Positions 26,901 to 37,875 of a DNA stretch of 64,000 nt are shown piece by piece (position 1 is the stretch's first letter; each line of letters begins with the position of its first letter). The translations under genes and the position numbers were made by a program. The stretch covers positions 58,493,237 to 58,557,236 of the forward strand of contig NC_016133.3 in the NCBI RefSeq assembly GCF_000005505.3, in the 5' to 3' direction. This DNA comes from Brachypodium distachyon. Taxonomy: Eukaryota > Streptophyta > Magnoliopsida > Poales > Poaceae. A model generated the notes under the pieces. The model was given only the letters and a program-made list of their open reading frames with translations, had not been told where the DNA came from and searched no databases.

Positions 26901-29900
26901 TGCTCATTTTATGTTCAAATGTATTTCTAAATTCAGTTCCTCCTGGATAAATACTGTTACTTTTTCAACGGCCTAACATTACAAACATCAATGTATACTT
27001 TCTGGATTTATTTCCAGTTAGATATTTATAGGCTACTGATGTTGCAGTTATATCCTAAACTTTTGTTCCTGCAGTTGGTTGAAAATAGTAGAGGAGTTGA
27101 TTTGAGCACATATGAGACCATGAAGGACGAACTTCAAAATATCAAAGTTAGTGGTTTGTTTCCTCACTGCTCCTAAAGGCATTTTCATACAAATTATATG
27201 TACTTGTTTATTTAAAAATGGCTCCTTTACTGTGTCCTCATAAAGTTTTGTGTGTGTAAAAAGTAAAAATACTCTGGCTATTAAGGTTATAATCCCTCCT
27301 TTCCATAAGTTAGGGCATATATGTTTGACCTAAGTCAACCTTTTCACGTTTGACGAACTTTATAGAAGAAACATCTTATAAATACAAATAAATCCACCAT
27401 CAAATATGCTTTCATTAGTTCATAGTGTATTTTTCGGTATTGTAGATGTTGAAACATGTTCAAACTGGAAAAAGTGATTTAGGACAAAACCTTTATGCCC
27501 TATTTTATGAAAAGAAGGGAGTACATCTTGGTACGTGCATACTGCATAGGCACTGATAGTGATAGGTGGGCCCACATTAGTTCAATAACAACAGTTCTTT
27601 TTTACACTTCTGGATTAAGTTTAAAATATGATTATTTCCAGTGGATGAATTGTTCTGGCAACTGATTACAATTTTGAATCTGTAAGCTAAATCATGATTA
27701 ATTGATTATACATTGTGTCTCGGGAATTGCCATCCAATCGCTGTCTTTTCTTGGGAGTATGAATGTGTGCACTCATCATTTCATCAAGCACCCCGGACTC
27801 TTACCAGGGGCCAATTTTAGTTATACAACAATGCTTTTTTTAATAACCATGGGTTTGTTGATTAACTGGGTATATGGGGCTGAGTTTTTGGATGCACGGT
27901 AATGAAATGCATATTTCACGCTTCTAACAGTCGACCTTGCGAGAGAATTCAATTGAGCTTGAGCGTGCAAAAACTCTTCTTTCCGAGAGGGAAGTTGTCA
28001 TAAGAAATTTAGAGGAGAAGCTTGCTGGATGTCAGTCTGAATTGGCAGTCAAGGAAAAGAAGCTGAACGAAGTTGAGGTTTGAATTGCTTAATTTTTTTT
28101 GTATCTGCATTGACCTTTTTGTTCTTAGTTGTATTAGTAAATTGTTTCCTTTTACAGGCTAGCTTGAAATCGGAAATGGAAAGACTGAAAAGGATAAATT
28201 TTGCCATCAAGGTTAAGATCCTGCGCCTGTCTTTTCAGTTGCAAGGTCGAATTTTCATGTGTCAATTTACCCTATTGAATGATGCAGAAAAAACTTGAGA
28301 TATCGACGAAGGAGAAGGAGAATGCTACCAAAGAAAATAACAGTCTTTTGAAGCAGATTGAAGATCTTAAATCAAGTAATTTAACACTCTTTCTTATGCA
28401 TGTGTACATGTGATTTCTGTAGTTGTAAACCTGATATACTTTAGCAGGTCAGAAAACTACATCGGAAACTGCTAATGATCAGGTTGTAAAGGAAAAGGAA
28501 TCCAGGATACAGGTTAGCACGTTATGCTTAAATGAAATAAGCATTTCTTCATGCTACTTACACAAACGTATTCACAGACACTGGAAAAAATCTTGGAGAG
28601 GGAGAGAGACGATAACAGGAAAGAAAAGTCAAGCCGCAAAAAGGCCGAGAGTGTATTTCTTGGTGCCCTTCAAAATCTATCAAAGGTACCTTCCTGATCC
28701 ATATTCTTCTATTATGGACTTGTGTTCATTGTAGTTTAACATATGGTAAAATATCAGAAAATGATGAATACGATGAACTGGATCAACCAAGGACCAGTCA
28801 TGCTTATTGTTTCTTTAAATATTCCAGAGTGGCATTCCTTACAAAAATGTTGAAATACATGGCAGAAGTATTCCACATGTTCTGGAAAGTAGAGTATGAA
28901 AACAAATGGTGAATTAAAAAGTAAGTCGGATCTATAACTGCAATGTTGAGCTGGAATGCACAATTATAAATAGCCACAACGAAAAATAATGATTTGGTTC
29001 CCAGTTCTAAATTATTCCCTTGTCTTTCTTCGAGAGTTAAGTCTACAAAGTGATACCACATTTGATACCTCTGTTTTATGTTGACTGTTGAGTGATCTCT
29101 TTGATGAATGTAGCGTCTGTTGCCTTGGCTGCAACAATGGTGTTGTTAGAATATCTTCTATTTAGATACTGTCCTCTGGTGCTGAACTTGCTCTGGTGCT
29201 CTCCTTATTATATATGGTACTTTACTGCTGACGGGTGATTCAGAGCAACAATTGTGTTTTTTAAGTCATTGTATACACTTCTAAATATAATTTTGGTCAA
29301 AGTTCAACGTTGTGGACCAGACGGAGTAGTTACCCACTTGCAAGAATTGCCATTTTTAAAAATCAAATGCCAACAAAAGATAATAAATTAATGTTTTTAA
29401 TGCTTAATTTGCTTGCCTCATAATCCTACGTGTGCCATCGATTAACTACTTTTAATATTGGCCACAGGAGAAGAAACAAATAGAGGATTCAATTGAGAAG
29501 CATAGGCAGGCTGTGAAGGAGGCTATTGAGGTACAGTTTATCAGTAATTTCGTTTTAGAGCCCTTAGTTTTATAAGACTAAGTGCAAATTTGTCCTTTAA
29601 ATATCGTTTACCTTATAACTCAAGGTTTATGTGCATTCTCTGCAGCATTATTCCGGACAATCTTCTCAAATCCCATCCGGTTCTGCAGTAGAGGAGCAGT
29701 TTCGTTCATATTTCCTTGCTGCTAAAAGGATCGAGGAGTCTAGTAGCCCTTTCAAAGATGGTTCAGTGAATCAGACATCACTTATTGATACTCCCACTGT
29801 GGATGCAGCTGCCACAGGTTCTTCTCCATCCATTTTTTAATATTGTACCGATTATGTAATATTGTATTTATCAGGCATGTTGCTCTGCTGTATGGGTTGC

Positions 29901-31488
29901 ACCCTCCGTGTTCGTTATTGGCAATTATGGCATTTCTTGTTTGTTACCCATCTTTTGATAAATGCGGGAGTTGAGAAGTCTTCTTTTTTCTCAGGGCGGC
30001 CGGTAGTGACTCCAGCAAATCCTGCCCAAGTTAAAGGGGTGGAGGAGAGAGCAGTTTCTACTTCGTCCAAACCAAGTACTGAGCGAAGGTTAAGAAGGCC
30101 ACTCGTTCGGCCAACTCTTGAGCGGGTTGAAGAGCCCCAGGCTGATACAGATACACCAATTACTGAAGGTTCCACAGTAGCTCAGGAGAAAGGTAGCCTG
30201 TCACTGGGTCGAGGTTCGACAGTAAATCAGGAGAAAGGTGGTCCGTCACTGGAGCGAGGTTCCACTATAGTTCAGGAGAAAGGTGGCCGGTTGCTGGAGC
30301 GAGGTTTAGGTCAGGATAAAGTCGGCCTGTCACTTGAGCGTGAAACTTCTGGTGGTGTGTCTGTACCTTCTAGTCGCAAACGTCTCATATCATTGTCGCA
30401 GGGGAGAGATGATGCTCCACAGGGAGAGGCTAGTGATTCAAATCCTCCATCAAAGAAACCCAAAGAAGAGTTTTTCCATGGTACCAGTGAGCAGAAAAAT
30501 GATCAATCAGCTTCAGAAGATGTAACAGCTCAGGCCCCTGTAGATCCATCTATGGATAACCAAGATGCGCAACAGCCTGCCGATGAGATGGACACAGATC
30601 AGGCCTCCATGCCAATTGAAGAGGTTGAGGACACCAGGGATGGCGATGTGGGTGTTAATGACGACATGGAAGAACGTACAGATGCGTCTACAGGCATTAA
30701 GGACCAGTATACTGAAGTTCATATTGACAGTGGTGCAACTGCAGTTGAAGATATGCCGGTCAAATCAGAGGCGGTAGAGGAATCATTTGACGAAGACCAG
30801 AAACTTGACGATGCGAAGGAAGAGGGCCAGATAACTACAGCAACAGATGTTGAAGAAGAGAGGGAAGAGGGAGAGTTGCCGGAGGAATCAGAACAACATT
30901 CAGACAGTAGTCCCCCGGATATTGGTGAACAAGCAGCTGATTCTTTCAGGGTGGCATCTCCCGGAGGGTTGACAGAAAAGAGCGACACAGATATGGCAGA
31001 GGAGGTTGGAGAAGGTGAGACTGCTGAACATGGTACGGTGGAAGCTGACCAAAGCCCTCTAGCACAATCAGGTGGAGCAGATGCCTCACCAGGCAGAAAT
31101 ACAGATGTATCCCCTGCACGTGAACCTTCCCCTTCTAACCCACCTCATGATGGCGCATCTTCCGAACAGCAGATTCCAGCTACTGCAATAGATACTGGGG
31201 AAACACAAAACCCAACACTCAATTTCGAGAGAGCAAGGCAAACCAGGCAAGCCAGGTTTGGCCGCACAACCTCCCCGCAATCTGCCACCAACAGGGGTCG
31301 TCCGAGAACTCCTATTGTCTTCCCGGTATGGTATTGTTGCCCTACTAGTTTATTTCTGTTGCTTTAAGCTTGTCCAGCCTAAATCTTATTGGAAACCTGG
31401 TGTCTTGCAGAAAGATACTGGTTCAGGATCACAGAAAGAGGCTGCTCGCGGATCTCGGGGACGTCGTGGGCGTGGTGGTGGCCGGTAG
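8990..31488 (+). CDS. NUA: Nuclear-pore anchor NUA (TPR/Mlp1 family), 49 exons
   Basis: A long coiled-coil nuclear basket protein; family role in mRNA export, SUMO homeostasis and spindle checkpoint. All 49 exons join in frame (6,210 nt, 2,069 aa), close to the size of plant NUA. Exons: 8990-9295, 9392-9538, 10935-11033, 11212-11340, 11411-11503, 11584-11649, 12971-13060, 13157-13234, 13329-13471, 14072-14180, 14275-14367, 16188-16236, 16383-16486, 16552-16620, 17356-17490, 17582-17686, 17831-17944, 18013-18091, 18269-18312, 18400-18473, 18713-18815, 18951-19085, 19158-19256, 20142-20183, 20260-20313, 20467-20646, 20717-20758, 21964-22008, 22228-22311, 22421-22495, 22575-22759, 22846-22948, 23781-23897, 24380-24472, 25158-25310, 25390-25443, 25667-25780, 25903-25980, 26065-26214, 27075-27146, 27931-28077, 28158-28211, 28288-28375, 28448-28512, 28578-28685, 29468-29530, 29646-29817, 29995-31325, 31411-31488. 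Heptad-rich coiled coil runs to about residue 1540. The family motif GVSGTALAASLLRDGWS spans exons 10/11. The large exon 48 encodes an acidic, disordered tail, and the protein ends in RGRRGRGGGR. No frameshift or stop was met. Confidence 0.93.
10239..10320. mobile_element. Stowaway MITE (NUA intron 2)
   Basis: An 82-base near-perfect hairpin with CTCCCTCCGTCC ends, flanked by TA on both sides, typical of Tc1/mariner Stowaway elements of grasses. Confidence 0.9.
12669..12782. mobile_element. Stowaway MITE (NUA intron 6)
   Basis: Ends CTCCCTCTGTCC and GGACGGAGGGAG, flanked by TA duplications. About 114 bases with an internal cattagacg/catccatat-type fold typical of the family. Confidence 0.88.
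13701..13740. mobile_element. Truncated Stowaway end (NUA intron 9)
   Basis: Only a right-hand Stowaway end is left (ccacttattttgggacgg then GGGGAGT). It is interrupted by the small hAT-like element at 13741, and its last bases reappear after that element as part of an 8-base duplication. Confidence 0.6.
13741..13890. mobile_element. hAT-type MITE with 8-bp target duplication
   Basis: A 150-base element whose ends are TAGGGTTGTAAACGGCGCC and, on the other strand, TAGGGATGTCGAACGGCGCC. It is flanked by GGGGGAGT at 13733-13740 and again at 13891-13898, the 8-bp duplication made by hAT transposases. It has no coding capacity. It sits in the end of a Stowaway remnant. Confidence 0.8.
14462..14894. 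mobile_element. Tourist/Harbinger-like MITE (NUA intron 11)
   Basis: Ends GGGCCCCTTTGATT and AATCAAAGAGGCCC form terminal inverted repeats, flanked by TTA on both sides (14459-14461 and 14895-14897), the PIF/Harbinger signature. The 433-base body is interrupted by a Stowaway element at 14525-14648. Confidence 0.85.
14525..14648. mobile_element. Stowaway MITE nested in the Tourist element
   Basis: Ends CTTCCTCCGTCTAAC and GTTGGACGGAGGGAG with TA on each side. It belongs to the same subfamily (tgtctcaactttgac arms) as the copies at 23033 and 26305. Confidence 0.9.
15713..15819. repeat. Tandem duplication, two copies of ~48 bases
   Basis: A block containing ttctatttagaag and gacacctctaggggaaca occurs at about 15713-15760 and again at 15772-15819, with a short spacer, inside NUA intron 11. 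Confidence 0.75.
15924..16036. mobile_element. Stowaway MITE (NUA intron 11)
   Basis: Ends CTCCTTCCGATCC and GGATCGGAGGGAG, flanked by TA. About 113 bases. Confidence 0.88.
21668..21860. repeat. Degenerate tandem repeat in NUA intron 27
   Basis: Three copies of a unit with ggtatcaattcccaaa begin near 21668, 21752 and 21812. The first two also share tatgataattgtcaaat. Unit lengths are about 84, 60 and 50 bases. Confidence 0.7.
23033..23156. mobile_element. Stowaway MITE (NUA intron 32)
   Basis: Ends CTCCCTCCGTCCAAC and GTTGGACGGAGGGAG, flanked by TA. 124 bases, same subfamily as the copy at 26305. Confidence 0.92.
24168..24215. repeat. Homopolymer C run and CA/GTACAC simple repeat
   Basis: More than twenty consecutive C residues are followed by a CACACACGTACACGTACACA stretch within NUA intron 33. 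Such runs are unstable and hard to sequence, so the exact length is doubtful. Confidence 0.8.
24606..24670. mobile_element. Short Stowaway MITE (NUA intron 34)
   Basis: A 65-base near-perfect hairpin, CTCCCTCCG to CGGAGGGAG, flanked by TA. It is a minimal foldback copy. Confidence 0.88.
26305..26428. mobile_element. Stowaway MITE (NUA intron 39)
   Basis: Ends CTCCCTCCGTCCAA and CGGACGGAGGGAG with flanking TA. 124 bases, nearly identical to the 23033 copy. Confidence 0.92.
26785..26894. repeat. Direct repeat pair in NUA intron 39
   Basis: A 30-base block (aaccttagaaccgtgtattg continuing to ggccta) occurs at about 26785-26817 and 26863-26894 on the same strand. Confidence 0.75.
27291..27521. 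mobile_element. Larger Stowaway-like MITE (NUA intron 40)
   Basis: Ends TCCCTCCTTTCCATAA and, inverted, TCCCTTCTTTTCATAA, with a TA next to the right end. About 230 bases and more diverged than the other copies. Confidence 0.65.
30168..30341 (+). repeat. In-frame 45-bp minisatellite in NUA exon 48
   Basis: Three 45-base units followed by one 39-base unit encode tandem 15-residue peptides of the form GSTVxQEKGGxSLER, at about residues 1660-1716 of NUA. All units keep the reading frame. Confidence 0.85.
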
Positions 31489-32481
31489 TAATGATGTAGA
31501 AACTTACAGTTGTCTTTGTGCAACTACTAGACTACGTGGCTCTTGTCAAGACAAAGTTGACTAGTGGTCCGGATGGGCGCCGGTTTATATATGTGATCTG
31601 ACAGTGGATTTTGTTATGATGGCTACAGCAGTAATTGCCAATTGAAACTTTGTTATCTATCTTGTCATCGTGCTTTAAAGTCTTATAAGCCATGCATTCT
31701 GAGATAATTGTTGTTGCTTAGCTTAGGATGCAAGCGGGCAACCTGCAAAATGAGCTTGTAGTTACTTATAACGACCTTATGTTAACTTGAACTGAGAAAT
31801 TACACTAGGTAGCTTTGTGTATGCTTACGGCATACTGAGCATTTATGTATAACGACCTCATGTTAATTTGCGAACTATGCTGGATTAATGTGAATAGATC
31901 TATGGTTGTGCAGCATTCTCGAGTGCAAATGTAACTTTGACCTAATCATTAACTCCCTCTGATCCTAGAAAAAGGAAGTCCAACTTCGAGTTTTACTAAG
32001 TTTACAGAATGATCTAAAATGTTGAATGTAAAAATGTATACTCCCTCCATTTTAAGTGACTCAAATTTGTCAAAATATGGATCTATCTGTTACCTAAAAA
32101 ACGTCTATACATGTTATATTTCCGCACTTAATATGGGACGGAGGAAGTATAATGATGGAAGTTGTAGATGCTGGTACATTGTTCTATATCTTAGGACAAA
32201 GATGAGACTTTATATTTAGGAACAGAACTACGTCATTGAACTAAATAAAAGGCAGAATTTCAGAATGTGCCACGCCCTTGGTTTCTTTGCCAGGCTACAT
32301 CAATATAAACACTATAGACAATATTTGAAATGTGAATTTGTACAATTTACATGCCATGTTGCTATGTGCTGCTCTAATGTATGTTAGGCCTAACCCTGTA
32401 ACAGAATATTTTTCAAGCTTTTGACCTTATTTTGGTCATCCTGTGAACCGAATGGCAAAATACATCTCTGCGATAAATTGA
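31489..32481. other. 3' flanks of NUA (+) and the EDEM gene (-)
   Basis: The two genes converge here. The region should hold both 3' untranslated regions. It also contains a diverged Stowaway element at 32041-32147 and a partial MITE end near 31951. No coding sequence is visible. Confidence 0.55.
32041..32147. mobile_element. Diverged Stowaway MITE
   Basis: Ends CTCCCTCCATTTTAAGTGA and, at the other side, ATATGGGACGGAGGAAG, with flanking TA. It lies in the NUA 3' flank. Confidence 0.75.
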
Positions 32482-35400
32482 CTATAAAACCGCCAGCCAC
32501 AAACCGCAATAGCCAGCAGTACTGCAAGTTCTTCTCTTGCAAGATACTGACTCTATCCCACAGTCATCATCAGCCCTGCATTTGTGGTTAGGAAACACAT
32601 CTGGTACATGGCACGCACTCTCCCATGTGGACCCAAAGCTCTGCCGGAAAATTGTCTCTGGGCAAACTTGAGATGACAATGCACTCACACGAATTGGTTG
32701 CTCAGCATCCTGCAGCATTGTAGATATCATTACTATGCCAGTAAAAATCAAGTATGATCATCGATCGTGCAAATAGGAACTAGGACAGCATATGCTTCAC
32801 TAACTTGTAAGTTCTAATTTAAGATGGTTAGGAATCATTGACAAAAGAGATGACACCTTAACAGATGTCCAATTGCTGGGAACATCCGATGCAGGAATTT
32901 TCTCATGCCATGTGCTCCTTATAGGAAGGGGGTGGCCCTCGGTTGTAAATATGTAGTTTTGCTTCCTCAAGAATGAATCATCATAAAGGAGGAAAAGATA
33001 TTTGCACCTGCAGAAGAGTTTTCAACTGTCATGTCAACAGGGACTAAATTTATCACGTCAACTGTTTGTGCTACCAAGTGATTTTCTTTCTTTAAAGAAA
33101 TAGTAGGAATGAAGATTGACGCTTACGTTTCTGAAAGAAAGAAGCTGTGTTGATGATCTTCTTGTTTCATTGTTGAAACATCTCTGATACTAGCAAACCC
33201 CCCTTCCACTTTAGTATAGTAATTAAGTGACCCTATAATAGCTTCGCCCACTTCTAGGTACCAAGGATCTATAAGATTGTTATGTGTTAGCGATATGGGA
33301 ATGGAGAAAGGAAAAAGTAGTACTGTGATGACTTCTGTAGTAGCCAGCGGTCTCTTCAATGGAAATATATATTGAACCATATTCGTTCAGAAAAAACTAT
33401 TCAGGATGGTCCAGTGGAAAAGGTGTCATTAGCTTTTAAAGAAAAAGAAAATGAGTATTACAAATTTATACTATTTATTTAAACAACATGATTTATATAA
33501 AAGAAAAATCAAAGTTGCACGTGGAAGACCATGCCCATGTGGAAACAGGGTGTATATATAAAACGCAAAATAGCAATTTATAATGACCTCTATGGGGTTG
33601 GAAATCTATCTAAACATAATTAGTGAAAGATTTATATATTTGTGGTTTGTTGTTGTCTTCTTGAGCACACCTTTCGTTGCTTGATAAAGATAAAACGTAG
33701 ACTCGGCAAACTCCGGGCGTAAAGGATAGTACTTCTCTGTAGGATGCAGTATTCCGTAGTCTAATAGATATCTGCAAAGTACAAAGCATGCATCAATAAA
33801 ACAGTGCAATTTTATAAGCAAGTTTTGGCCACATTCTTGTGCATCCATTCTGACCTTATTTGAAATAGTCAAGAGGAATTTTATTTATTTATACCTTTCA
33901 GGAAGCACGCCAAACCTTTGCCATACATTGTAAAATTCACGATGTGACAGATTTGCAGCAGCAACGTCTCCTAGTAGTGTCTGGTGAACGGTGATGATGA
34001 TATTCCGCAAACAATACAAGAATTAATATTCCGCAGTAAGGTGGTAATTCAACCATGTACGGGGCAACAAACCTGAACACCAGGCCAGAAGGCCTGCAGG
34101 CTGGTTAGTTGCCAGTGTGTTGCTTCTCCAGTCCTGATATCGGCCTCATGATACCTATCAAGCCAGATGATCAGTACGGTTCAGTACAAGCATATTGCAG
34201 TGACAAGTGACATGGATGAGATGTAATAATTTGAATGGTTATGCCATGAAGAAAGGTGCACCATGGGCCATGTCGGAAATACTTCTGCACCGCAAGGTAA
34301 GCTGAATGAAACATATCCCAGTACTCGTCACTTCCGAAAAGAATGTATGCCTTAATCAAATACTCGTAAAATGAATCAACTCCTGCGAACATTTTGAAAA
34401 GATCACCAACAAGTCTCAAACACAACATATTGTCTAATTACAGAAAATTAAATGAAATATAAAAATTTAACTTGTTAAATCAACAATGCTGCTACAGATG
34501 TGACATGCTATAGGCCCATAAAAACCACACATGCTAACATAAGGACTCATCACATGAGCACAAGGTCGGTAAATCACATGGGATCACAAGGAGTAGTACC
34601 AGCACCAATGCCTGACGAATATTCAATCCACTTGCCCGACAAAACATCAAGTGTTGAGCCTACGAGATTCAGTGAACTCCTCATGCTCCATAGCTTACGA
34701 AGAGCACGATGAGCTGCAGCTTCATATCTAGAATCACCGGTCAAACGTGACAATGCACCCATTTCAAGGATAAGGGAACCTGCAAAATTCTATATATCTT
34801 AACTAAATCCAAGAGATCCAACGGAATAACAATTTTGCCAAGGAATATGGAAACAGAGTACTCTGCGACCCACCACATCCTGATGTACTTGTTTCAGTTG
34901 TCTCGTTCTCTATCACTCCGTACTGGCAAGAGTAGTATTAGCATAAAAAACGATCCATTGACAAAATATAAGCTCAAGCCATGCCAAGTCATTGATTAGC
35001 AGGATTGCAATATAAGCAAGTTATGGAATACGTATGATCTCAAGTAAAGTTTTGCAGATAATAACAAAACAGGTTATCCAGAAGGGAAAAGAAGTAATTA
35101 TGCACTAATGTTCTGTACTACGACAGTAGGACTGCTATTCGTGGCAGGAAGCGTGCTTTTTTGGTACATCCTCAAGTAAGCGTTCTTAAGAGTGTGCATA
35201 ATTAGCATTAGAAACAGGTGCTTCCAACAGTAAGAGTATGTTACAGTCTACTTTTAGAAAAAATGCGACGACATCATCCAGACGTTCCTTTTCAGTTTGA
35301 TATATTGAAAGTACCCCTGGATTTACATAAAAAATCTATGTTGATGACTTTATGTCAAGAGTCCTTCAATCTTATATGTATACTAGACTTAATTTACAAG

Positions 35401-37206
35401 CATGGATCTTTTAGTATTATATGTTTTCTGCAAATGTACATGCTTGTAACGGCTTACTGCTTGGGATCAGAAAAGTCAAAGGTAATGAACCTTAAGATTG
35501 ATCCAGGCATACGGCAATCCAGTAGGTGTCTCGAATGCTGGCAGAAATCGGCTGCCTAAATTTTCAGCAAGATGTAGCAATTGGTCCTGATATACTCCAT
35601 CTTTACGCTGACTGATGTAGTCCTTTGCAAGAATATGAGCAGAAATAAGCCCCCCAAGAAGTCTTATGTTACACTGGATAAGAAGAAAACAGGGCATGAA
35701 AAAGTGAGCAAAAAAAGCATGAGAAAATGAGTGTTGCTTAAAATCATGGGGTCAACATGTCACTGTTCTGTTGTTGTGACCAAATCAGGGTTTTACCTCA
35801 AAAAGATTAACCCGGGCGTCAACATCAAAAGTTAGGTTTTCTGAAAGCCAGGTAACTCCTCTCTCGAATTCTGTGAGGTTACCTAAGACAACAAGACTGC
35901 ATGAGCCAAAACAGAGAGGCATTACCTATCGATCTTATGAATACAAGTGTGGTTTTGAAGAAACAATGTGGTAGTTCATATTCTAGTCAGCAAACGGTAA
36001 ATCTCAAAGTGACAAGAAATATTACAACTTCATAAATTATACCTTGATAATGACTCGACTAGTGTCAACGCTGATCCATTATAATCATGTGGCAAATGTT
36101 CAAGCTACAAGAAGGAACAAAAAGATGATATTATGCCATGATATCTTTAAGCTTTTGTGACTTCAATTAGGAATTGGAAATTTGTCGATACATTAATACA
36201 TTTAGGTTACCAAGCTCACTGAGGGAGTCAGTGAAGCTTTTAGTAAGAGGCTTCAATTCATCATGCTGAAAAGGCATCAAGAACACACAAAACATTAGAT
36301 TGTCCACAAAAAATGAACTAAATTTTGTTCAAACATTCTCAGAATAGCTGATGAACATACAGGGAATGCATACGCCATGTAGTTGTCATAGGCATGATAA
36401 AACCTGTAAAGAACGGGAATGAATCAGTACTAGAACCCAAGCATTTCCACACTCCCAACAGAACTACAAACGCAAGTTGTACGGCACACTGCATTTAGGC
36501 AGAACGTGGGATGGGAAGCTTGATATTAGTAAAAACATGCAAATTATCAGCTTTGATACATGGAGCTGTCGAGCTCGATATCTGGAATGCTTTATCACCT
36601 GCAGACGAGGCCTTGATTTGGAAAACTTAAGAGGGACACACTAAGCGTGAAAGCATAATGTTGAAGCTCCGCGGAGCGAAAGATTTTTGTCGGCACTAAG
36701 AAAATCAAGGTAACCTCAATTTCGGGATGCAAAACTGAAATTGATTTCGAGCTTTCACAGAGATTATGCAGCGATTCATTGACCACAGGGGCTCGAACAC
36801 TACGTATGTACAGGCGTGAGCTCCAGAGGCTGGGCACTGGTCTCAAGAAATTGAACAAAGCTTACATCATCACATCTAAGCGAATTGGCGAAGACTTTCA
36901 GTTTCAGTCTTCGGGAACAAAGAGTTGACATCCTACGGGAACAACCAAAATCTTATCCTTATCGGCAGCGCAATGGAGTGTTCTCGAAAGCTATGGGATT
37001 CGAACAAAGGTGTAGCTTACGACGGCGGAATTTATATATACTCACATCTCGACGACCTTGTCCCTCATGTGCAGCCTCCTCGCGCGCCCGTACCCATCCC
37101 TGCCGCTGATGTCGGCGGCGGCGGCGCCTCCGGCGAGAGCCGCTAGGAGAAGCGCGGCGGCAACGAGCCGCGCCGGCGCGGGGCGGAGCAGCCGAGGAGA
37201 TCGCAT
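32482..37206 (-). CDS. MNS5: EDEM-type GH47 alpha-mannosidase-like protein, 15 exons
   Basis: Predicted role: ER lumen mannose trimming or recognition of misfolded glycoproteins for ERAD. Exons (high to low): 37206-37046, 36403-36361, 36265-36200, 36104-36043, 35896-35797, 35673-35491, 34922-34874, 34779-34600, 34382-34262, 34154-34073, 33980-33895, 33771-33671, 33268-33127, 33007-32857, 32709-32482. All phases agree, giving 584 aa. A signal peptide comes first (MRSPRLL, then an Ala/Leu-rich core). GH47 blocks follow in order: FYHAYDNYMAYAFPHDELKP, FETPTGLPYAWINLK, GIGAGVDSFYEYLIKAYIL, QLTSLQAFWPG, YYPLRPEFAESTFYLYQAT, EDHQHSFFLSETCKYLYLL-type and TTEGHPLP. The combination GIGAG-VDSFYEYL with short C-terminal Cys-rich tail matches my memory of Arabidopsis MNS5 better than MNS4, but this is not certain. 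The exon 3 donor (AAT-GTATTA) is weak yet required by frame. The block quoted from exon 14 reads KYLFLLYDDSF. Confidence 0.9.
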
Positions 37207-37875
37207 GGGGGGCTTCGTGTGGTGGGACGGGGGGCCGAGCTTGATGGTGTCCGATCGGGATCGGGTCGATCTGTGCTGGTTTGATGGAGAATGGATAGTT
37301 CTCCCCTGCTGCCATTTTCGGACAGGTCTTCACATGTTGTACCAGAGATGCTGGCGTCATGCTTGTCAGCCACGTAGGATTTTAGTTCTAATGGTTTCTT
37401 ATAAATCTTTGAAGAAATTTGAACCGTGTATATTAGACCCCAAAATTTAGCTCTTGAATGGCCAATATGTGCTTCTGTTTATACGGTTTATAACTGAAAA
37501 ATTCCAATCCCGGCTGAAACTGAGAAAATTCTGTCGTAAACAAAACTAGCCTATAGAGCATAAATCCATCATTGACACTAGATGCACCGACTATGAAGCA
37601 TTAAACAGCAGCCGTAAACAACATCTGGGATAGGTTACAGTATAATTTCGGCCGCATCAGGTGTTCACAACTGAAAAGATCTTTTATAGGTGCGGATTAA
37701 CTAATCTACTGATACTCTAAGTAGAACTGACAAAAATGGTACAGCGAAATGTAAATCCAAGGCCCTTGCAGACTAAACTCCCTCGTTAAGACCATCTCGT
37801 GTTTTCATTCAAGAACTAACTGGAACGCTGGTTGTAATCATTGATTGCCTGGGACTCATTGCCTGGAGTAATCCA
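37207..37875. promoter_or_regulatory. Promoter/5' flank of the EDEM gene and 3' flank of RIO1
   Basis: Both neighbours are on the minus strand. The part next to 37206 should carry the EDEM gene promoter, and the part next to 37876 the RIO1 3' untranslated region. No ORF with recognisable content and no repeat is seen. Confidence 0.4.

Noticed and set aside
29862..31367. A single-exon 501-codon protein
   Set aside because: The first 45 codons are intron 47 of NUA and the last codons are intron 48. The true coding part is exon 48 (29995-31325).
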